A stretch of DNA of 64,000 bases from Chitinophaga sp. (GTDB lineage Bacteria > Bacteroidota > Bacteroidia > Chitinophagales > Chitinophagaceae), in contig NZ_JAFAIX010000012.1 in assembly GCF_019236475.1 (NCBI RefSeq), positions 1,184,619-1,248,618 of the forward strand, written 5' to 3'. Both the position numbers and the translations under genes were made by a program. The notes under the pieces were generated by a model that did no database searches, was not told where the DNA came from, and saw only the letters and a program-made list of their open reading frames with translations. Positions 58,704 to 64,000 of the stretch are shown here, in pieces; position 1 is the stretch's first letter, and each line of letters opens with the position of its first letter.

Positions 58704-61571
58704 TTACGACTTCTTCTTAAACACATCGTCGAAAGTAATACTGAAATAGTACAATCCACGGATGGTAGGACCTCCCACATACTGGAAATAACTGGAGTTA
58801 AATATGTTGGAAGCTCCCAGCTTAAAGGCTGTTTTAATTTTAGGCACCCGATAAGTTACCTGTGCATCTACGGTGCTGTAAGCAGGAACATCGCCGTTTC
58901 CAAAGAGATTCTGCCAGTAGAAATTATCCTGCCAATGCCATACCACATTGAATCCCAAGTTTGGCAAAACATTCCGATTACCGAAACTGATATTGGTAAA
59001 CCATTCCGGCGTATTGAAACCCGGTATCAACGCATCATCTTTGGTTTTATCCTGCGCCAGTTTGTTATAGTTGGCATTCGCTGAAACTGTGAAAGATTTA
59101 TAAATGTCATAAGTGACAGCTACGGCAAAACCATAGTTATTCACAGTGGATTTACTGTTCGTCCATACACGGTAACGGTTTTGCAAACTCTTATCCAGCA
59201 TCTGATTCAAGACCGACTGATCCGGGTTATGCACATTGCCGCTGCTAGGCACCACTGCTTCAATTTGCCCAATGAAATGTTTGTAGGAAGAGTAATACCC
59301 GTCTACATCCACAAATAATTTATTGTCGAGCAACACGGCCTTGTAACCACCTTCAAAAGAATGAATTTCTTCTGGTACAATCGGATCGAGGTTCGCTATT
59401 TTGAGTATGCCTGCATTCTTTGCAGCCGCTACATCTTTAGTCACATGTTCTGCGTTGATGGTTTTATTCACAGCTATCCCGAACGCATCTACGCTGCTAG
59501 TCAGGAAGGAATTTTCGAAATAGCCGAGACCTTGCTCAATGAAGGGCAATCCGCCTACACGCCTTACCTGGCCGTTATTTACGAAAGAATAGGCTTCGAA
59601 CAGGGAAGGAAATCTAAAGCCATTCTGCCAGCTCAGTCGGAAGTTATGTTTGTCTTTAATACTGTAGACGGCCGCTACACGGGGATTCACTTTGCCTTCG
59701 AATTGTTCGTTCTTATCATAACGCAGGGAAGCGGTCAGCTTCAATGCATCATGGAAGAAGGTTTTGGCGCCTTGCACAAATCCGCCTGCCTTACCATACC
59801 AGATATGTTTGCCGCCAGGTTGATTACGTTTATCAGCAGGCAAGGAGAAATCCACAAAGTTATTACCATCCGGAATGATCTCATAAGTTCTATAATCCGC
59901 GCCCACCAACAGATCCATGAAATGCACGTATTTACGCAGATTCCAAGTGCCTTCCGTATGGTAGAACCGACTCATTTGCAATAATGCTGCGCCACCAGTA
60001 GTATTATTCGGATTTTTGGAAGTAGGGTAAATATCCCAATCGTTTACACTCTTGATTTTCGCTACTTGTGCATCAAATGCTGCCGTACCTGGCGTAAACC
60101 GACCTGCGTCTGCGGCCGCTCTGGCAGCTTGATGCGCTGCTACGAGGTCGGAATTGTTGGTCAAGGCCTGATTCAAAGCTTTAGTATAATCTGCCAACCA
60201 TACTTTATCCGATTTGAAGGATTTCTCCAAGTTATCCGCCAACGGGTTCATATTGTAAGAATCCCCTGTATTTTCAATAGATACATAAGAACGAACCGTA
60301 AAGTCAGGATGAATCAACTCAATTTTATGGTTCTGGACTTCTACCCCTTTCAAGCCAATACGGTTACCACGTTGGAAGAAACCATCCATATTGCCATAAC
60401 GATAAGCATAGGACAATTCCAGTTTATGCGGTAAGCGGAAATTAAAACTAACATCCGCTTTGGTGTTCCTTACCTTGTAATCTCCGGCTAAGTCTTTTTC
60501 CCAATATCCAGTCCTGTGCACATTATAAGCACGGCCATCTTTGTCGATCACCTGCAAATTGGCATTATCCCCATATTTATTCCAGGCGTCGTTCGCGATA
60601 TTGTTGACGCCACTCAACTGTGGAAAATCAGGATTGGCTTTGGTTTGTGGGTTAAAGTCGGTTTTGTTGTCGGCATACCAGTCGGTGCCTTCCATGTAGC
60701 TGAAATTAATTTTCCAGGCAAACCATTTCGCATAAGATTGTGCATAACGTATAGCCGTTTCCGTGATCGGCTTCGGGCTGCTGCCATTACCGTCGAAGTG
60801 ATTGAATGCAATTTTCTGGTATACGCTCACCCCCTGGTAGGTGAATGGATTTTTTGTAGTGAGATTCGACATACCATTGATGGCATTCATTCCATAGAGC
60901 GCCGAAGAGGCGCCAGGCGTCACTTCCACACTGCTGATATCCAACTCCGTTGGGCCAATGGCATTTCCCAGTGGCACACCTAAGGTGGCGGCCTGGTTAT
61001 CCACACCATCTACCAACTGCATGAATCTAAAGTTATTCGGTACGTTGAAACCTCTCGTATTGAAGACTTTAAACGTCAATCCAGCAGTGGTCATCTGTAC
61101 GCCTTTGAGGTTGCCCAATGCATCGTAAAAAGAGGAAGAAGGCGTTTCTTTCAAAGCTCGGATATCCAGTTTTTCAATGGCTACCGGTGAGCGTAATAAC
61201 TTTTCTTGTTGGCGGGAGGCGGATACCACTACTTCATTGACAAGCAGGGATTGCGTATACAACTGGATGGCCAGCTTACTGTTGCTGTTCTTCACTTCAA
61301 ATTCCTGCGGCTGATAGCCAATCAGTCGGATCACCAGCTTAAATGGGAATTTGGTATTGGTCGTCAACGAGAAATGTCCAGTGGTATCAGTAGCAGCACC
61401 AAAGGAAGTGCCCTGAATTTGTACAGATGCGCCAGGGAGACCCGTGCCATGGTCGTCCACAATTTTTCCCTCGATTATATAAGACCCGTTCAATTGGGCC
61501 TGCACCAGGGAAGGGCTCAATACCAGCGCTATCAGCAGGTATTTAACCAATATTGGTAAAAACTTTTGCAT
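58704..61571 (-). CDS. TonB-dependent receptor
   Basis: A 955-residue outer-membrane receptor: signal peptide (about 1-25), carboxypeptidase-regulatory-like domain (about 31-115; EGKIVDDHGTGLPGASVQIQGTSFG), plug (about 120-235; LLVNEVVVSASRQQEKLLRSP, ITRGFNVPNNFR-like RGFNVPNNF, SALYGMNAINGM) and a long barrel ending ITFDDVFKKKS. There is no SusD gene next to it, so it is not a SusC-type polysaccharide system; vitamin, siderophore or metal chelate uptake is more likely. Its promoter is a perfect Bacteroidota consensus (61702-61732) with a palindrome just upstream. Confidence 0.92.
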   Translation of the reverse strand: MQKFLPILVKYLLIALVLSPSLVQAQLNGSYIIEGKIVDDHGTGLPGASVQIQGTSFGAATDTTGHFSLTTNTKFPFKLVIRLIGYQPQEFEVKNSNSKLAIQLYTQSLLVNEVVVSASRQQEKLLRSPVAIEKLDIRALKETPSSSFYDALGNLKGVQMTTAGLTFKVFNTRGFNVPNNFRFMQLVDGVDNQAATLGVPLGNAIGPTELDISSVEVTPGASSALYGMNAINGMSNLTTKNPFTYQGVSVYQKIAFNHFDGNGSSPKPITETAIRYAQSYAKWFAWKINFSYMEGTDWYADNKTDFNPQTKANPDFPQLSGVNNIANDAWNKYGDNANLQVIDKDGRAYNVHRTGYWEKDLAGDYKVRNTKADVSFNFRLPHKLELSYAYRYGNMDGFFQRGNRIGLKGVEVQNHKIELIHPDFTVRSYVSIENTGDSYNMNPLADNLEKSFKSDKVWLADYTKALNQALTNNSDLVAAHQAARAAADAGRFTPGTAAFDAQVAKIKSVNDWDIYPTSKNPNNTTGGAALLQMSRFYHTEGTWNLRKYVHFMDLLVGADYRTYEIIPDGNNFVDFSLPADKRNQPGGKHIWYGKAGGFVQGAKTFFHDALKLTASLRYDKNEQFEGKVNPRVAAVYSIKDKHNFRLSWQNGFRFPSLFEAYSFVNNGQVRRVGGLPFIEQGLGYFENSFLTSSVDAFGIAVNKTINAEHVTKDVAAAKNAGILKIANLDPIVPEEIHSFEGGYKAVLLDNKLFVDVDGYYSSYKHFIGQIEAVVPSSGNVHNPDQSVLNQMLDKSLQNRYRVWTNSKSTVNNYGFAVAVTYDIYKSFTVSANANYNKLAQDKTKDDALIPGFNTPEWFTNISFGNRNVLPNLGFNVVWHWQDNFYWQNLFGNGDVPAYSTVDAQVTYRVPKIKTAFKLGASNIFNSSYFQYVGGPTIRGLYYFSITFDDVFKKKS

Positions 61572-61701
61572 AGTTGTTTGCGAATTAGATTGTTGAATAG
61601 GGGAATTACCAGAAAGCCGTTGCTGAGAATCAACATCGTGCTGCTGCCAGAATAATGCTATGATCGATTTTTAAAACCATATAGTCTATAGAATTGGTAG
61701 A

Positions 61702-61732
61702 CAAATGTAGATCAGGAAATTTTCATTTCAAA
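61702..61732 (-). promoter_or_regulatory. Consensus promoter of the TonB receptor gene
   Basis: On the minus strand TTTG (61729-61732) and TACATTTG (61702-61709) are separated by exactly 19 bases, an ideal TTTG-N19-TAnnTTTG. Transcription would start near 61695, leaving a leader of about 125 bases. Confidence 0.8.
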
Positions 61733-61749
61733 ACGAAATAGCATATAAA

Positions 61750-61782
61750 TTTTTAATACATTGACTGTCAATGTATTAAAAA
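61750..61782. repeat. Perfect 33-base palindrome upstream of the TonB receptor promoter
   Basis: Arms TTTTTAATACATTGAC (61750-61765) and its exact complement (61767-61782) flank a single T. It lies 17 bases upstream of the -33 box, near -56 to -88, the position of a regulator-binding site. Confidence 0.8.
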
Positions 61783-61831
61783 TAGAAATCTGGGCCGACT
61801 AAAAAATCTTTTCAGTACGATCGCTATACCT

Positions 61832-61889
61832 GCGGTAGCAACCGGGCGAAGCCCGGAACTCCGCAAGTTGACATCGAAGATGTCAACTT
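61832..61889. repeat. Double-hairpin element D (related family member)
   Basis: First hairpin CCGGGC-GAA-GCCCGG (61842-61856), extended by GCGG (61832-61835) and CCGC (61861-61864). Second hairpin: arms AAGTTGACATC (61865-61875) and GATGTCAACTT (61879-61889) around GAA. The core GACATC-GAA-GATGTC differs from the B/C core GACGTC-GCA-GACGTC at three of 15 positions, two being paired changes. It lacks the long A/T outer stem. Confidence 0.65.
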
Positions 61890-61958
61890 CATTGCCCAAT
61901 AATGGTAATGATTGTTGTCTGCGATATTTGGGAATAGCTGACTTTCAGCAGTGAGGAA

Positions 61959-62414
61959 TTAGATTTGATCCAGGATGCGAAGGAGTTCTGATTCTGTATT
62001 TACATCATTATTGTAGATAATCTTGCCTTTAGGATCGATGAGAAACAGCGTAGGAATATAGCTGATACCATAGGCAGATGGGATATTCTGGCGGTCATAG
62101 ATATGTATCCAATTCATGCCTTTACTATGAACAGTTCGCTGGCATTGCGCTTTGGTATGATCCAGGCTAACGGAAATAATTTCCAGTTTATCAACAGGGT
62201 ATTTCTTGCGGATATCTTTGAGGAAAGGAATTTTGGCCATGCAAGGCGGGCACCAAGTAGCCCAGAAGTCGAGCAGTACATACTTTCCTTTGAATGCATT
62301 CAGTTCTACCTTTTGGCCGTTGAGGTCTGTTGCAGAGAAATTCGGCGCTTGTTGCGCAAATACATGCAGGGTGAGCAAGCAGGTACTAATAAAGATGACG
62401 GCCAATTTTTTCAT
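61959..62414 (-). CDS. TlpA-like periplasmic thioredoxin
   Basis: A 151-residue thioredoxin-fold protein with a signal peptide (1-20, LHVFAQ) and the active site WCPPC (Cys55, Cys58). QAPNFSATDLNGQKVELNAFKGKYVLLDFWATW is the AhpC/TlpA-type start. It likely reduces or exchanges disulfides in the periplasm. It is the last gene before the intergenic region holding element D; lspA follows upstream on the same strand. Confidence 0.9.
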   Translation of the reverse strand: MKKLAVIFISTCLLTLHVFAQQAPNFSATDLNGQKVELNAFKGKYVLLDFWATWCPPCMAKIPFLKDIRKKYPVDKLEIISVSLDHTKAQCQRTVHSKGMNWIHIYDRQNIPSAYGISYIPTLFLIDPKGKIIYNNDVNTESELLRILDQI

Positions 62415-62439
62415 TGTATGCTAATTAGATCCCGAAAAT

Positions 62440-62473
62440 AAAAAACCCGGGGGAATTTCAGTTCCACCGGGTT
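62440..62473 (-). terminator. Terminator of lspA
   Basis: Arms at 62444-62455 and 62462-62473 pair with a single mismatch around a six-base loop; on the minus strand TTTTTTATTTT follows. It lies 22 bases after the lspA stop. Confidence 0.8.
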
Positions 62474-62494
62474 CTTCTTTTTATAGAAATAATA

Positions 62495-63151
62495 TTATGC
62501 GAGATGATCGTTGGTAATCGCGTTATTCGCAGGCGTCTTTGGCTGCATATGTCTACCGAAGAAGCGTTTCTGGAATAATAATATAGTGACAACGCCAACA
62601 GAAATAGCTGCATCTGCCACATTAAACACCGGTCTGAAGAACACGAAATAATCGCCGCCTTTGAATGGTATCCACTTCGGCAGATAACCTTCATAAATAG
62701 GGAAATACAGCATATCCACTACACGGCCGTGTAGGAAACTACCATATCCGCCCCCTGGAGGCATGAATTGAGCGATTTCATAACCCATGCTGTCATTGAA
62801 TATCATACCATAGAACATACTGTCTATCAGGTTGCCGGCAGCACCCGCAAGGATCAGGGAACCGCAGATCAACAGCCCTCTGCTGTATTTTTCCTTAACC
62901 AGTTTGTTCATATAGAAGAAGCCAAAGCCTACTGCTATCAGTCGGAATAAGGTCAGGAAAATTTTCCCGAAGTCGCCACCAAATTTGAGCCCATATGCCA
63001 TTCCCTCATTTTCAATGAAATGAATGCGGAACCAGTTGGGGAAAATGACGTATTCCTGCTGCATGAACATGTGTGTCTTAATCCAGAACTTCAAAGACTG
63101 GTCAACAACCAGGATGAGTAAGACAATAATGATGACGTGACGATACTTCAA
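62495..63151 (-). CDS. lspA: Lipoprotein signal peptidase (signal peptidase II)
   Basis: A 218-residue membrane protein with four hydrophobic helices. The catalytic aspartates are visible in AAGNLIDSMFYG and VFNVADAAIS. It cleaves the signal peptide of prolipoproteins in the inner membrane, serving the lipoproteins coded in this window. It is longer than the family norm (about 160-170) due to a periplasmic loop (about 125-165) and a C-terminal tail, a common Bacteroidota feature. Confidence 0.94.
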   Translation of the reverse strand: MKYRHVIIIVLLILVVDQSLKFWIKTHMFMQQEYVIFPNWFRIHFIENEGMAYGLKFGGDFGKIFLTLFRLIAVGFGFFYMNKLVKEKYSRGLLICGSLILAGAAGNLIDSMFYGMIFNDSMGYEIAQFMPPGGGYGSFLHGRVVDMLYFPIYEGYLPKWIPFKGGDYFVFFRPVFNVADAAISVGVVTILLFQKRFFGRHMQPKTPANNAITNDHLA

Positions 63152-63231
63152 GTGACATTAAAATTTTATCAAAAATAATGGTTTATTTCAAAGAAGGAAA
63201 CCCAACCATGGATAAACCTATCGCAAGATCC

Positions 63232-64000
63232 CTATTCCTGGAAATATACCCTTTTTACTCGCTGTGAAATTCCTGTTAATATTTCATAGGGAATGGTGTC
63301 TGCCCATTCTGCTAACTGCTGTACTGGCAGATCCTGGCCAAAAACGATTACTTCATCCCCTTCAGCGGCCTCCGGAATATGCGTTACATCGAGCATGCAC
63401 ATATCCATGGCTACTACGCCTATAACAGGCGCAAGCTTGCCCCGGATAAGCATTTTCCCTTTGCTGTGACCGAATCTCCTAACATATCCATCCGCATAAC
63501 CAATGCGAACAGTGGCCGTTACTGACGGACTTTTAGCCTCCCAACGACGGCCATAGCCCACTGTTTCCCCATCTTCCAGCTCTTTCAACTGAGATATAGT
63601 GGTTTTCAAGGTGCTAACATTCCGCAGTTGTGCTTGAATATCCTTCGCACTGTCGATACCATACATACCAATCCCTAATCTTACCATGTCGAATTGTAAA
63701 TCAGGATGACGGGTAATGGCTGCACTATTAGACAAATGACGAATAACGGTATAACCCAGTGATTTCTGCAGTTCATGGCTCATTTCATAGAACAGGCGCC
63801 CCTGTTGCTGTGTAAACTCATCTTCTGCCGGATCTTCACTGGCGGCGAGGTGACTGAAAACGGACTGTACTTTCAGCAATGAGCCGGAAGTCAGTACTTT
63901 TATCAGTTCAGGAATATCTTTTTTCACAAATCCCAGTCGGTGCATACCGGTATCCAGCTTGATATGTACAGGGAAATTGGATTTGCCCGCTAAGTTCACT
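63232..64000 (-). CDS. alr: Alanine racemase, C-terminal part (cut by window edge)
   Basis: About 256 residues visible, the first inside the reading frame, so the true start lies beyond base 64000. KLDTGMHRLGF, VRLGIGMYGID and the C-terminal catalytic Tyr motif GYGRRW, IGYADGY and VAMDMCMLD are alanine-racemase signatures. It converts L- to D-alanine for peptidoglycan. In Bacteroidota it is often fused to MurF at its N-terminus; the fusion cannot be checked here. Confidence 0.92.
   Translation of the reverse strand, partial: VNLAGKSNFPVHIKLDTGMHRLGFVKKDIPELIKVLTSGSLLKVQSVFSHLAASEDPAEDEFTQQQGRLFYEMSHELQKSLGYTVIRHLSNSAAITRHPDLQFDMVRLGIGMYGIDSAKDIQAQLRNVSTLKTTISQLKELEDGETVGYGRRWEAKSPSVTATVRIGYADGYVRRFGHSKGKMLIRGKLAPVIGVVAMDMCMLDVTHIPEAAEGDEVIVFGQDLPVQQLAEWADTIPYEILTGISQRVKRVYFQE

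Noticed and set aside
60516..60983. 155-codon plus-strand frame opposite the TonB receptor
   Set aside because: Antisense to a clear receptor gene and without known motifs.
1..64000. CRISPR array, rRNA, insertion sequence or integrase
   Set aside because: No regularly spaced repeats, rRNA-like sequence, transposase motif or terminal inverted repeats with target duplications were seen.

Overview
The window reads as chromosomal DNA of a Bacteroidota bacterium, most likely Chitinophagaceae (a Chitinophaga-like genome). The reasons are the -33/-7 promoters of the TTTG-N17-19-TAnnTTTG type, lipoproteins and TonB-type receptors with a carboxypeptidase-regulatory N-terminal domain, LytS/LytTR two-component pairs, Bacteroidota-type TssD, the acpP-fabF-rnc order, and the general protein style. 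No rRNA, CRISPR array, integrase or insertion sequence was seen. One tRNA (Ser-GGA) is present.

Layout. 1-1.8 kb: end of an RND efflux operon (adaptor plus truncated pump). 2.1-4.4 kb: acpP-fabF-rnc core operon. 4.4-6.1 kb: WYL regulator and GyrI-like protein. 6.4-8.8 kb: cytochrome bd oxidase (cydAB), flanked by two intergenic stretches that may each encode a small RNA. 9.2-10.8 kb: quinone-reductase-like enzyme divergent from an HxlR regulator. 10.8-20.1 kb: seven tightly packed minus-strand genes, reading acyltransferase, LytS kinase, LytTR regulator, bestrophin channel, then JetA, JetB and JetC of a Wadjet/MksBEF-type SMC complex; the nuclease gene jetD is absent. 20.3-28.1 kb: an accessory stretch with a cysteine-less peroxiredoxin-like protein, a decayed serine-hydrolase remnant, a PAS-LuxR regulator and a type VI secretion cargo island (TssD, VgrG, a PAAR-like effector carrying two cell-wall enzymes, and a candidate periplasmic immunity protein). 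28.3-35.3 kb: secreted and membrane accessory proteins. 35.4-39.7 kb: a second LytS/LytTR pair, three AraC-type regulators (one with a heavy-metal-associated domain) and a 38-residue metallothionein-like protein. 39.9-45.4 kb: an outer-membrane receptor-like barrel and secreted proteins of unknown role. 45.5-58.6 kb: tRNA-Ser and housekeeping metabolism (aquaporin, asparaginase, TatD, polysaccharide deacetylase, gltX, glnS, B12-binding protein, enoyl-CoA hydratase, fumarase, D-lactate dehydrogenase-like). 58.7-64 kb: a large TonB-dependent receptor, a TlpA-like thioredoxin, lspA and the end of an alanine racemase.

How genes work together. acpP, fabF and rnc form the usual fatty-acid/RNA-processing operon. 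cydA and cydB make one quinol oxidase. JetA/B/C should assemble as kleisin, KITE-like subunit and SMC ATPase, but without the DNA-cutting subunit encoded here. TssD, VgrG and the PAAR-tipped effector form an inner tube/spike/payload set that needs a T6SS apparatus encoded elsewhere.

The most distinctive non-coding feature is a family of double-hairpin intergenic elements at about 51.8, 55.1 and 57.6 kb (and a related one at 61.85 kb). They share a GACGTC-GCA-GACGTC-like core, while the outer stems differ in sequence yet remain fully self-complementary.
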